A DNA stretch of 10,748 nt from Flavobacteriaceae bacterium (GTDB lineage Bacteria; Bacteroidota; Bacteroidia; Flavobacteriales; Flavobacteriaceae). Below are positions 1 through 7,489 of this stretch, piece after piece. Below the pieces are notes generated by a model. That model was not told where the DNA came from. It did no database searches and saw only the letters and a list, made by a program, of their open reading frames with translations. How positions within the stretch are numbered: position 1 is the first letter of the stretch; each line of letters begins with the position of its first letter. The stretch is taken from assembly GCA_027068695.1 (NCBI GenBank), contig JAMOMG010000146.1, forward strand, positions 1 to 10,748, given 5' to 3'. The translations under genes were made by a program, and so were the position numbers.

Positions 1-611
1 GTTAACATTCCTCCAAAACTCATAAATCCAATTGCCATTAAACCAGTAATAATAAATGTAATTCCTAAGCCTCTTAAAGGTGCAGGTACGTTTGAGTATC
101 TAATTTTTTCACGAATAGCTGCAATAGCTAAAATTGCTAAAAACCAACCAATTCCTGAACTTATCCCATAATTAAAGGCTAATCCAAAAGATTCAATTTC
201 ACGAGACTGCATAAATAAAGAGCCTCCTAAAATTGCACAGTTCACAGCAATCAGAGGCAAAAATATCCCTAAAGAATTGTATAAACTTGGTGCGAATTTT
301 TCTACAATTATTTCTACTAATTGTACCATTGTTGCAATGGTAGCAATAAACATAATAAAAGATAAAAAACTTAAATCAATATCTGCATATCCTTCTCCTA
401 ACCATTTTAAAGCTCCTTCTTGTAAAATATACTTATCTAATAGCCAGTTTAATGGAACTGTAATAGCCATTACAAAAATAACTGCGGCTCCTAATCCTAC
501 TGCTGTTGATACTTTTTTAGATACGGCCAAGTAAGAACACATTCCTAAGAATGTTGCAAATACCATGTTATCTATAAATATTGCCTTAAAAAATAATTCT
601 AAATGTTCCAT
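1..611 (-). CDS. nqrE: Na+-translocating NADH:quinone reductase subunit E (partial, 3' end outside window)
   Basis: NqrE is an integral membrane subunit of the Na+-NQR respiratory complex. With NqrD it forms an inverted-topology pair that holds an iron centre between the two proteins and helps carry electrons across the membrane. The reading frame starts at ATG (complement of 609-611, MEHLELFF) and stays open to the window edge for 203 codons plus two bases, so the stop codon is not visible. The last readable residues are SFGGML, close to where shorter NqrE proteins (about 200 residues) end, so little is probably missing unless this is a longer version. The two half-membrane cysteines expected of the family are present: Cys25 in LGMCSYLAV and Cys125 in AVNCAILGG. 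It starts 4 nt after the nqrD stop, so it is almost certainly cotranscribed. nqrF, carrying FAD and 2Fe-2S, should follow to the left. Confidence 0.95.
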   Translation of the reverse strand, partial: MEHLELFFKAIFIDNMVFATFLGMCSYLAVSKKVSTAVGLGAAVIFVMAITVPLNWLLDKYILQEGALKWLGEGYADIDLSFLSFIMFIATIATMVQLVEIIVEKFAPSLYNSLGIFLPLIAVNCAILGGSLFMQSREIESFGLAFNYGISSGIGWFLAILAIAAIREKIRYSNVPAPLRGLGITFIITGLMAIGFMSFGGML

Positions 612-615
612 ACTA

Positions 616-1263
616 TTAATTATCTTCAATTAATGCTTCATTTCTTGAGCGTTGTACCCATATTATAATTCCTAACGTAATTAATGCCATTGGTGCTAAT
701 AGCATAAATCCATTGTTTTCATAACCATAAGCATATACGCCTGTTTTTTCAATGGAATCTCCTAAAACTTTAAATCCTAATAATGTTCCCGATCCTAAAA
801 GTTCTCTAAAAAATCCAACAATTATTAAAATTATACCATAACCTAATGCGTTTCCTATTCCATCTAAAAATGATCTCCAAGGGCCATTTGCTAAAGCAAA
901 TGCTTCAAAACGTCCCATAATGATACAATTTGTAATAATTAGCCCCACAAATACAGATAATGTTTTACTCAACTCATATGCATATGCCTTTAATACTAAG
1001 TCAACAATTATAACTAACGCAGCAACTACAATTAATTGAACTATAATTCTAATTTTTGGCGGGATAATATTTCTCATTAATGAAATTACTACATTACCCA
1101 TAGCAAGTACAAATAATACTGCTAAAGACATCACAATAGATGCTTTTAATTCAGCCGTAATTGCTAATGCTGAACAGATTCCTAATACCTGAATAGTAAT
1201 AGGATTATTATCAGCTAGAGGATCTGTTATTAATTTTGCATCTTTTTTTGATAAAAGTCCCAT
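616..1263 (-). CDS. nqrD: Na+-translocating NADH:quinone reductase subunit D
   Basis: NqrD is a polytopic inner-membrane subunit of Na+-NQR, the partner of NqrE and homologous to RnfE/RnfA-type subunits. The 215-residue product has about six hydrophobic segments and the usual family length. It opens [20 protein letters not shown], a typical NqrD N-terminus. Cys30 ([11 protein letters not shown]) and Cys113 ([10 protein letters not shown]) match the paired cysteines that, with those of NqrE, bind the intramembrane iron centre in the characterised Vibrio complex. The conserved stretch [12 protein letters not shown] follows the second cysteine. The gene lies 3 nt after the nqrC stop and 4 nt before the nqrE start, so translation is probably coupled along the operon. 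Nothing in it looks broken or unusual. Confidence 0.96.
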   Translation of the reverse strand: MGLLSKKDAKLITDPLADNNPITIQVLGICSALAITAELKASIVMSLAVLFVLAMGNVVISLMRNIIPPKIRIIVQLIVVAALVIIVDLVLKAYAYELSKTLSVFVGLIITNCIIMGRFEAFALANGPWRSFLDGIGNALGYGIILIIVGFFRELLGSGTLLGFKVLGDSIEKTGVYAYGYENNGFMLLAPMALITLGIIIWVQRSRNEALIEDN

Positions 1264-1266
1264 AAA

Positions 1267-2013
1267 TTATTGCTTTAATGTTTTTAAATATGGTATATAC
1301 ATTGCTAAATCTTTTTTTAGCATAGCAGACAATCCATCACCAGTAATGGTCGCTCCTGCAATTGCATCTACTTTAAAATCTGTTTTATTTATATTTTTAG
1401 GATCTCCATTTCCTTTAGCAGCAGTAATTCCCATAAAAGTATCTCCATCTAAAATGTGTTCCCCTTTAAAATCATCCATAAAAAAGCGCTCTTTTATATT
1501 TGATCCTAAGCCTGGTGTTTCTCCTGCATGATCAAAGTATACTCCTTGTACCACTAACTTATCATCTAAAGCAACATAGCCCCAAATAGCATCCCATAAA
1601 CCCTTTCCTCTAACAGGAATGATATAGTATTCTTGATTATCTTTATCTCCAATAAATAATGGAAGTCTTCTTTTATAATTTGGATCTTTTGCTGCTGCAG
1701 CTTCTTTTTTAAGATCAATTAAATATGCTTGATTATCTTCAACAGCCTTCATTCCAGTAATTACCAATTGTTTAGTAATATACTTTGAAAACTCTTCTGC
1801 AACTTTATTTTTAGGAACAAAGTTCACGCTTCCTTCTTCATTATCATTTACCCCCATTGCATATAAAATATTTTGCTGTTTTTCTATGCGTTTATTCTCA
1901 GCAATTTTATCTTTTAATGATGATGACACAAAAGCTAATAATGTTCCAACTATAAGTACCATTCCAGTTGCAAACAGTACTGTATATACGTTACTTTCAG
2001 TATTTTTAGCCAT
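1267..2013 (-). CDS. nqrC: Na+-translocating NADH:quinone reductase subunit C (FMN-binding)
   Basis: NqrC carries a covalently bound FMN that relays electrons within Na+-NQR. The 248-residue product has one N-terminal membrane anchor (about residues 10-31, VYTVLFATGMVLIVGTLLAF) followed by a soluble FMN-binding domain. The flavinylation motif is near the C-terminus: DAIAGATITGDGLS, with Thr222 of AGAT the expected attachment residue by comparison with the SGAT motif of the Vibrio protein. Upstream lie GLWDAIWGYVAL and GETPGLG, both typical of NqrC/RnfG FMN domains. The start codon overlaps the end of nqrB by 8 nt (2006-2013), indicating translational coupling. Flavinylation normally needs an ApbE flavin transferase; no apbE gene is visible here. 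Confidence 0.96.
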   Translation of the reverse strand: MAKNTESNVYTVLFATGMVLIVGTLLAFVSSSLKDKIAENKRIEKQQNILYAMGVNDNEEGSVNFVPKNKVAEEFSKYITKQLVITGMKAVEDNQAYLIDLKKEAAAAKDPNYKRRLPLFIGDKDNQEYYIIPVRGKGLWDAIWGYVALDDKLVVQGVYFDHAGETPGLGSNIKERFFMDDFKGEHILDGDTFMGITAAKGNGDPKNINKTDFKVDAIAGATITGDGLSAMLKKDLAMYIPYLKTLKQ

Positions 2014-3229
2014 AGTTTTTTATTGTAATTTTTTGTACTTTTAATCGTTTTAGTCTTCTTTTTATATTCCCTTGAATCACGTAGTGATCAATGGTAGGTG
2101 AGAAAACGTTCATTAATAAAATTGCCAACATTACACCTTCTGGATAAGCTGGATTGAAGACACGAATCATAATTGAAATAAACCCAATTAAAAATCCATA
2201 AATCCATTTTCCTTTGTTCGTTTGTGAAGCAGTTACAGGGTCGGTTGCCATAAATACAACTCCAAAAGCAAACCCTCCAATTATTAAATGTTCCCAATAA
2301 GGTGTATTCATCAGATCATAAAATTTACTTCCTTCTGTAATCCAACCAGCATTTACAACTCCATTAAATATGAGTCCCATAACTATAGCTCCTATTGCCG
2401 ATGACAACATAATTCTCCAGCTAGCAATTTTAGTAAATAACAAATAGAATGCTCCTAGTAAAATTAAGAGTGTTGATGTTTCTCCAACTGAGCCAGGAAT
2501 AAACCCATAAAACATATCCCAAGTTGAATAAACCAAGTCTTTCCCTTGAGCTAAACCTCCCAAAATAGTTTCTCCTGATATAGCATCAGGAGTGCCTTCT
2601 AAAGCTTTAGCTCCTGCAACCCAAACTTTATCTCCACTCATCCAAGTTGGATATGCAAAGAATAAGAATGCTCTAATTGTTAATGCAGGATTTAAAATAT
2701 TCATTCCTGTTCCTCCAAAAACTTCTTTCCCTATAACCACTCCAAAAACAATAGCTACTGCAAGCATCCAAAGAGGAGTATCTATAGGTATAATTAAAGG
2801 AACCAACATACCTGTTACAAAATAACCTTCTTCAACTTCATGTTTGTTAATTGTTGCAAAAAACACTTCAATTCCTAGTCCTACAACATATGAAACAAGT
2901 ATAAGAGGTATTAATTTTATAGCGCCAATGTAAAGGTTATCTAAATTCCAAAAGTCGCCACTAAAAAATGACATCCCTTCTGGAAAACCATTAATTGCAG
3001 CATTGTGTTGAAATCCTGCATTAAACATCCCAAAAATTAATATAGGAATTAAAGGTATTATAACATTAGTCATAACACGTTTCAAATCATCAGCCCCTTT
3101 TATATGCCCTCCAGAATGTGTTGTTTCATTAGGTGTATATACGAAAGTATGAAAGGCCGAATAAGCAGACAACCACTTTTTACCCTTTCCTTTTTCTTTT
3201 ATATTATGTAATTTTTCTTTTAATCCCAT
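2006..3229 (-). CDS. nqrB: Na+-translocating NADH:quinone reductase subunit B (FMN-binding, Na+/quinone subunit)
   Basis: NqrB is the large membrane subunit of Na+-NQR. In the family it carries a covalent FMN and riboflavin, contributes to the quinone site, and is implicated in Na+ translocation. The 407-residue product has a soluble N-terminal stretch (about residues 1-50) and then around ten hydrophobic segments. The segment GSVGETSTLLILLGA holds the flavinylation site; Thr253, the last residue of GETST, is the expected attachment point by comparison with the Vibrio protein. Other family signatures are GKEVFGGTGMNILNPAL (about 167-183) and FAYPTWMSGD (191-200). It follows nqrA by 4 nt and its end overlaps the nqrC start by 8 nt. 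The Lys-rich N-terminus (KEKGKGKK) is probably cytoplasmic. Confidence 0.96.
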   Translation of the reverse strand: MGLKEKLHNIKEKGKGKKWLSAYSAFHTFVYTPNETTHSGGHIKGADDLKRVMTNVIIPLIPILIFGMFNAGFQHNAAINGFPEGMSFFSGDFWNLDNLYIGAIKLIPLILVSYVVGLGIEVFFATINKHEVEEGYFVTGMLVPLIIPIDTPLWMLAVAIVFGVVIGKEVFGGTGMNILNPALTIRAFLFFAYPTWMSGDKVWVAGAKALEGTPDAISGETILGGLAQGKDLVYSTWDMFYGFIPGSVGETSTLLILLGAFYLLFTKIASWRIMLSSAIGAIVMGLIFNGVVNAGWITEGSKFYDLMNTPYWEHLIIGGFAFGVVFMATDPVTASQTNKGKWIYGFLIGFISIMIRVFNPAYPEGVMLAILLMNVFSPTIDHYVIQGNIKRRLKRLKVQKITIKNYG

Positions 3230-3233
3230 AATC

Positions 3234-4583
3234 TTATCCTATTTCTTTTAACATTAAGTCTAACCCTTTTCTAATGATTTCTTGATGTGGTTGTTTAGAA
3301 ACACACACAAATTCAGTTAAGGCAAAATCCTCAGGAGCAACTTCATACATTCCTAATTGTTCCATTTCATCTAAATCTTTATACATACAAGATTTTAGTA
3401 ATTGTATTGGGTAAATATCAAGAGGAAAAACCTCTTCATAGATACCTGTAACAACAAATGCTCTATGCTCTCCGTTTGTATTTGTATTTAAGTCAAACTT
3501 TTTATTTGGAAATAACCAAGAAAAAGTTAAAGCTCTTGATGTTGAAATTTTATTGAAAATTGGTTTAATCCATCCAAAAAACTCATAGTCATTTCCTTCA
3601 GGAATTACTGTCACCATATTGTCATAGTACCCTAACACTCCTTTTAAGTCTTGTGCAATACCTGTTAATACATTTCCACTTATAATTCTATTTTCTTCTT
3701 TCTTTAACTTTCCTCCAACAATAGAATTTATATCTGCTCCTATTTTAGTTTTATAATACTTAGGAGTTTCAACCGATGATCCTGCCAAAGCAATTATACG
3801 TTCAGCATTAAACTTACCCGTTAAAAGTAGCTCTCCAATAATTACTAAATCTTGAGGTGTAATAGTCCAAACGACCTCCCCTTTATTTATAGGATCAATT
3901 TTTGCAATTTGAGTCCCTACATTTCCTGAAGGGTGCGGTCCTGAAACCTTATGCAACGTAATATCATTTAATTTTGCAAATGGCGAATTTGAATTTTTAC
4001 CAACTGAAACATGAACTTTACCTGATGTTAACTTACTTAAAGCTGTAACTCCCGCTTGCAATTCATTTTCTTTCCCTACCAGTACATAGTCGTAATCCGC
4101 AGCTAATGGAGCACTCGCATACGCAGAAATAAAAATGGCCTTAGGCTCTTTTTCAGTAGTTGCAACTACATCATAAGGCCTTTGTTTAATAAATGTCCAA
4201 CAACCAGAAGCTAATAAATGGGATTTAATCTCATCAGCTTGCATTACTTTAATGTCTTTTACTCCAAAGTCAAAAAATTGCTGTTCTTTATCAGCTTGAA
4301 TTTTAATTGCTAATAATTTTCTCTTTTCTCCACGAATAATATCAACTACTTCACCACTAACTGGAGAAGGAAATTTCATATCTTCATTGGCTTTATTATA
4401 AAAAACTGACTCTCCAGCTTTTAATTTTGCACCAACTTTTACTGATAGTTTTGGAATAATACTGTGGAAATCTACAGGTTTTAATGTATAAATATTACTA
4501 GATACAGCGTTTTCGGTAACTTTCTCGGCTTCACCTTTTAGCTTTATATCTAAACCTTTTTTAATTTGAATGTCTTTTGACAT
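3234..4583 (-). CDS. nqrA: Na+-translocating NADH:quinone reductase subunit A
   Basis: NqrA is the cytoplasmic peripheral subunit of Na+-NQR. It has a fold resembling the RnfC/complex I Nqo1 group but no cofactor of its own, and has been linked to quinone binding. The 449-residue product matches the usual length of about 446-450. It opens with MSKDIQIKKGLDIKLKG, and a lipoyl-like region follows (about residues 40-97) with VKVGAKLKAGESVFYNK and SPVSGEVVDIIRGEKR, both characteristic of the family. GPHPSGNVGTQIAKIDP (about residues 215-231) is another strong NqrA marker. No membrane segment is visible. It is the first gene of the operon: 4 nt separate it from nqrB, and a TAnnTTTG promoter box lies just upstream. 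It is divergent from the T9SS plug gene. Confidence 0.96.
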   Translation of the reverse strand: MSKDIQIKKGLDIKLKGEAEKVTENAVSSNIYTLKPVDFHSIIPKLSVKVGAKLKAGESVFYNKANEDMKFPSPVSGEVVDIIRGEKRKLLAIKIQADKEQQFFDFGVKDIKVMQADEIKSHLLASGCWTFIKQRPYDVVATTEKEPKAIFISAYASAPLAADYDYVLVGKENELQAGVTALSKLTSGKVHVSVGKNSNSPFAKLNDITLHKVSGPHPSGNVGTQIAKIDPINKGEVVWTITPQDLVIIGELLLTGKFNAERIIALAGSSVETPKYYKTKIGADINSIVGGKLKKEENRIISGNVLTGIAQDLKGVLGYYDNMVTVIPEGNDYEFFGWIKPIFNKISTSRALTFSWLFPNKKFDLNTNTNGEHRAFVVTGIYEEVFPLDIYPIQLLKSCMYKDLDEMEQLGMYEVAPEDFALTEFVCVSKQPHQEIIRKGLDLMLKEIG

Positions 4584-4618
4584 ATATTTAGTTTATTTAA
4601 TAGTCTTAGAAAACGGAG

Positions 4619-4626
4619 CAAAAATA
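4619..4626 (-). promoter_or_regulatory. Candidate -7 promoter element of the nqr operon
   Basis: On the minus strand these bases read TATTTTTG, an exact match to the Bacteroidota -7 consensus TAnnTTTG. It sits 35 nt before the nqrA ATG, which would give a leader of roughly 25-30 nt. No TTG is found at the expected -33 spacing. Instead a small dyad, ATGAT-N4-ATCAT (4648-4661), covers that position. The region is A+T-rich, so a chance match is possible. Confidence 0.45.
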
Positions 4627-4684
4627 ACAATTTCTAAGGTAAGATTTATGATTTTTATCATGTTTTTTTATAACTTTTATTATC

Positions 4685-4700
4685 AATCTTTGTCAAGATT
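4685..4700. promoter_or_regulatory. Perfect 6-bp dyad overlapping the -33 box (candidate operator)
   Basis: AATCTT-N4-AAGATT is a perfect inverted repeat of two 6-bp arms around TGTC. It covers the TTTG -33 element of the rightward promoter and lies about 100 bp upstream of nqrA. A dimeric regulator could bind here, but in A+T-rich intergenic DNA such a dyad may also occur by chance. Confidence 0.3.
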
Positions 4701-4716
4701 AGTTTTAGTACTTTTG
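4689..4716 (+). promoter_or_regulatory. Candidate promoter of the T9SS plug-family gene
   Basis: TTTG at 4689-4692 is followed after 16 nt by TACTTTTG at 4709-4716, together resembling the Bacteroidota -33/-7 promoter (TTTG and TAnnTTTG), with spacing slightly shorter than typical. Transcription would start near 4722, giving a leader of about 50 nt to the TTG start at 4775. The -33 box lies inside a perfect dyad (4685-4700), a candidate operator. Confidence 0.5.
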
Positions 4717-4774
4717 ATGATACATTTTTGGTATAACTATTGTTAATTCAACTAATAAATAAACCTTAATTATC

Positions 4775-6022
4775 TTGAAAAAATATTTTTCTCTTTTTTT
4801 TATTATACTGTTCTTTATTCCATTGAGTTATTCTCAATCTGATTTTATTGAACCCGATTATATTAAAACCATTATTTTTAAATCAACAGCCACAAATAAT
4901 TATGCACCTATAATTAGACTAGGAGAAAAATTAATACTCTCTTTTGACGACTTAAATGCCGATGAGCATAACTACACCTATAAAATTGAGCATTGCACAT
5001 TAGATTGGGAAGTATCTAATTTATCTGAATTTGAATTTATAAATGGCTTTGCCGAAGATAGAATTAGAGATTTTGAAAACTCATTTAACACACTACAACC
5101 TTACACAAATTACACACTAACAATTCCCAATGAAACCACTAAAATTAAAATCTCTGGAAATTATATATTGTCTGTGATAAATGAAGATTCAGAAATTATT
5201 TTTAAAAGAAAATTCGTAGTTTATGAACCTAAAGTTACTGTTGGTGTTTCTATTTATAAAAGTAGAGATATTGCAACAATTAACACGAAACAGTCGGTTG
5301 AATTTATTATCAATCACCCAAATTACAACATCAACAATCCAAGTTTAGAAATTATACCTGTTATTCTTCAAAATAACAATTGGCAAACAGCGATTATTGG
5401 TTTAAAACCTCAATTTTATAGGGGAACCCAACTGCTGTATAAGTACAACAAAGAAACCAGTTTTTGGGGAGGTAATGAGTTTTTATTCTTCGATTCAAAA
5501 TCAATAAGAAACTCAACTTTAAATATTGCAAAAGTTGAACTTGGTAAGGAGTTATACCATACATATCTGTATACAAATGAAGGGAGAATTGGTAAACCTT
5601 ACACGTTATTTCCTGATATAAATGGAAACTTTATTATTAGAACGCTTGATGGTAATAACAGCAATATAGATGCCGATTACAGTTGGGTTCATTTCTCATT
5701 AGAAAGTTTTGAAAATTTGGAAGGGAAAGATATTTATATTAGCGGAAATTATAACAACTGGCAATTAAACAACACCAATAAGCTTCATCATAATACAGAA
5801 ACCGGTTTGTATGAAACCACAATATTACTTAAGCAAGGTTTTTACAATTACCTATATGCTACCAAAACTAAAAACGGCATTATTAGCAACCATGATATTG
5901 ATGGATCTTACTTCCAAACAGAAAATGATTACACTGTTTTAGTTTATTATAAAAAGTTTGGAGATAGATATACAAAAGTAATTGGTATTGGTTATGGTAA
6001 TTCTGAAAAAATAAATAATTAA
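4775..6022 (+). CDS. Type IX secretion system plug-family protein (DUF5103)
   Basis: The 415-residue product matches the DUF5103 family, now named after the Plug protein found bound to the SprA translocon of the type IX secretion system in Flavobacterium johnsoniae, where it blocks the pore from the periplasmic side. The start is TTG at 4775: it directly precedes a good signal peptide (KKYFSLFFIILFFIPLSYSQ), an in-frame stop lies at 4760-4762, and no ATG exists in between. There is no lipobox Cys, so the mature protein should be soluble in the periplasm. The N-terminal region (about 25-150) is beta-rich with YIKTIIFKS, IEHCTLDWE and FVVYEP. The C-terminal region (about 310-405) contains IYISGNYNNWQ and LLKQGFYNYLYA, resembling an E-set/glycogen-binding-like fold. 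No other secretion gene is visible nearby. Family assignment is from recognition; the exact role here is inferred. Confidence 0.85.
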   Translation: MKKYFSLFFIILFFIPLSYSQSDFIEPDYIKTIIFKSTATNNYAPIIRLGEKLILSFDDLNADEHNYTYKIEHCTLDWEVSNLSEFEFINGFAEDRIRDFENSFNTLQPYTNYTLTIPNETTKIKISGNYILSVINEDSEIIFKRKFVVYEPKVTVGVSIYKSRDIATINTKQSVEFIINHPNYNINNPSLEIIPVILQNNNWQTAIIGLKPQFYRGTQLLYKYNKETSFWGGNEFLFFDSKSIRNSTLNIAKVELGKELYHTYLYTNEGRIGKPYTLFPDINGNFIIRTLDGNNSNIDADYSWVHFSLESFENLEGKDIYISGNYNNWQLNNTNKLHHNTETGLYETTILLKQGFYNYLYATKTKNGIISNHDIDGSYFQTENDYTVLVYYKKFGDRYTKVIGIGYGNSEKINN

Positions 6023-6083
6023 CTGTATATCCGTTTTGTATCATATTTCTTACTTATACGTCTTGCTGTTCCAATGGTTATCG

Positions 6084-6179
6084 GAATTGTTTCAGCATCT
6101 CATAATTCTGATAGTCATTGATTCACGTCAATGAGACCCTGAAACAAGCCCGCCTGCTACTGGCAGGTTCAGGGTGACG
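6084..6179. repeat. Degenerate palindromic intergenic repeat cluster
   Basis: Two related elements lie in the gap between the plug gene and apaG. The 15-mer at 6089-6103 (GTTTCAGCATCTCAT) and the complement of 6131-6145 differ at only two positions, forming an inverted pair 27 nt apart. The second copy also forms its own nested hairpin: outer arms ACCCTGAA (6136-6143) and TTCAGGGT (6168-6175), inner arms CCTGC (6153-6157) and GCAGG (6163-6167). Bases 6135-6180 are about 61% G+C (28 of 46), unlike the surrounding A+T-rich DNA. From memory, similar 'CCCTGAAac...TTCAGGGTGAC' palindromes are scattered in flavobacterial intergenic regions; this needs a genome search. The rest of 6023-6270 holds only the apaG promoter candidate. 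Confidence 0.7.
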
Positions 6180-6220
6180 AACATCTTAGGGTTAATTACG
6201 GACAATCAATATAATTAATC

Positions 6221-6247
6221 TTTGATTTTATAATTTTAGTATCTTTG
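6221..6247 (+). promoter_or_regulatory. Candidate promoter of apaG
   Basis: TATCTTTG at 6240-6247 matches TAnnTTTG exactly, with TTTG at 6221-6224 upstream (15-nt spacer, a little short). The apaG ATG at 6271 is 23 nt beyond the box, so the leader would be short (about 15-20 nt). Its presence suggests apaG can be transcribed independently of the plug gene. Confidence 0.5.
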
Positions 6248-6270
6248 ACCTTTAAAAACAGTAAGTTACT

Positions 6271-6657
6271 ATGGTACAACAGGTAACAAATGGAATTAAA
6301 ATATCCGTAATTTCTAATTTCGAAGGCACAAGTTATCGAAATTACAGGCTGTACTATGCTTTTAGTTATCAAATTACAATTGAAAATAAAAGTAATGAAA
6401 CTGTTCAGCTGCTAGATCGTCACTGGAAAATTTTTGATTCTTTAAACAATACAGAAATTATTGAAGGGTCTGGTGTTATTGGTGAAAAACCCATTTTAAA
6501 ACCTACTGAAAAACACACTTATAAATCTAATTGTTTTTTAACATCTCCTATTGGTGCAATGAAAGGGTTTTACAATATGATAAATTTTAAAACCTCTAAA
6601 ACCTTTAAAGTTTATATTCCTACATTTCAATTAATGGTTTCTAATATTTACAATTAA
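6271..6657 (+). CDS. apaG: ApaG family protein
   Basis: ApaG proteins are small beta-sandwich (fibronectin III-like) proteins of about 125-130 residues. Mutants in enterobacteria were linked to Co2+ resistance and Mg2+ efflux, but the biochemical role remains unsettled. The 128-residue product shows the family pattern: FSYQITIENKSNETVQLLDRHW (about 31-52, with the conserved R-x-W at 50-52), then GSGVIGEKPILKP (66-78), corresponding to the family's G-x-GVxGxxPxxxPG, and a C-terminal SPIGAMKGFYNM. The final Gly of the PG motif is Thr here (KPTE). No signal peptide or membrane segment is visible, so it should be cytoplasmic. It is transcribed toward an opposing NRDE gene with only 19 nt between stop codons, and no clear terminator hairpin lies in that gap. 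Confidence 0.9.
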   Translation: MVQQVTNGIKISVISNFEGTSYRNYRLYYAFSYQITIENKSNETVQLLDRHWKIFDSLNNTEIIEGSGVIGEKPILKPTEKHTYKSNCFLTSPIGAMKGFYNMINFKTSKTFKVYIPTFQLMVSNIYN

Positions 6658-6676
6658 TCACCTAATAATAAGTGGT

Positions 6677-7381
6677 TTATGTGCATTTGTATATTGATTT
6701 CTGATTGTGTACAACATCTTCATACAGCATTTCAATTAAATTGCTTTGTTTTTTTACTGAAGTAATGCTAACTGTTTCAACATAAGAACGCTTCATTAAA
6801 ACCGATTGTTCTTTGTCTCCATTTTCTGAATGATGAAAATTTAGAATAGCATCTAAAGTAAATTCATTTTCTCCAATCCATTTATAAAACCATTGTTTCC
6901 GTTTTTCTTTTATAGCATTTGAATACAAGGTTGAAGATGACCAAATTTTCGGTTCATTCTTTAATTTGGTGAAATATTTTTTAGTTTCGTCCCAAATTAA
7001 TTCATACAAATTTAATCGCTCCTCATTCCAATCAATAATAACCATTGTAAAAGGTTCAATATCTTTTAAATCTAAATTTTTAACATATTGAAGAAAATCA
7101 TCTTCTTTTAATATTTCTTTGGCAATAACCCCTCTACTTTTCTTATATTTTTTTTTCTTCACATGCTTTTCAAAAGCTCCGTTTAGCACACAAATCAATC
7201 TGTTTTTAGAACTAGTACCAATCCAAGTTCCTCCTGCTGTTTTATCTTTTGGGAATACCATTTCAACACCATTTTCAATATATTTTTTTGGGGGTATTGT
7301 TTCTCTTAATCGTTGCTCATCTCTATTTGATGTTAAAATAAAATTATTGCTCGTTAAAGGAAGAAAAGTAACGGTACACAT
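6677..7381 (-). CDS. NRDE family protein (TANGO2-like)
   Basis: The N-terminus MCTVTFLPL with Cys2 and the motif TSNRDEQ (Asn19-Arg-Asp-Glu22) identify the NRDE/TANGO2 family, widespread in bacteria and eukaryotes. The position of Cys2 suggests relationship to N-terminal-nucleophile folds. A molecular role in bacteria is not established; the eukaryotic relatives have been connected with haem handling and lipid metabolism. Other conserved stretches are FPKDKTAGGTWIGTSSKNRLICVLNGAF (read in two parts, about residues 43-70) and EPKIWSSSTLYS (about 143-154). At 234 residues it is near family length. The start is ATG at 7379-7381, and Cys2 supports it. The gene is divergent from pruA and convergent with apaG. 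An A9 run (7148-7156 as T9 on the plus strand) encodes part of a Lys-rich stretch. No TAnnTTTG box was found upstream. Confidence 0.88.
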   Translation of the reverse strand: MCTVTFLPLTSNNFILTSNRDEQRLRETIPPKKYIENGVEMVFPKDKTAGGTWIGTSSKNRLICVLNGAFEKHVKKKKYKKSRGVIAKEILKEDDFLQYVKNLDLKDIEPFTMVIIDWNEERLNLYELIWDETKKYFTKLKNEPKIWSSSTLYSNAIKEKRKQWFYKWIGENEFTLDAILNFHHSENGDKEQSVLMKRSYVETVSITSVKKQSNLIEMLYEDVVHNQKSIYKCT

Positions 7382-7440
7382 ACTATTAAAATTTGAATAT
7401 TGAGTATTAGTCTTTTAAACAAAAAGTGAATCCTATTTTG

Positions 7441-7448
7441 TAACTTTG
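7441..7448 (+). promoter_or_regulatory. Candidate -7 promoter element of pruA
   Basis: TAACTTTG matches the TAnnTTTG consensus exactly and lies 41 nt before the pruA ATG, giving a leader of about 35 nt that is very A-rich, as is common before Bacteroidota start codons. No clear TTG is present at the -33 position, so an activator or a degenerate -33 would be needed. Confidence 0.5.
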
Positions 7449-7489
7449 TCGAGCAAATTTAAGTAGAAAAAAATTTAAAAAATAATATA

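Noticed and set aside
277..534. Plus-strand reading frame of 85 codons inside nqrE
   Set aside because: It is antisense to a clearly conserved nqrE frame and its product has no recognisable family features; low-stop antisense frames are expected opposite hydrophobic proteins.
2592..2825. Plus-strand reading frame antisense to nqrB
   Set aside because: It lies entirely within the conserved nqrB frame, with no promoter or independent evidence.
6655..6680. Possible terminator between the convergent apaG and NRDE genes
   Set aside because: The gap is 19 nt and shows no stem of more than a few base pairs nor a U-tract.
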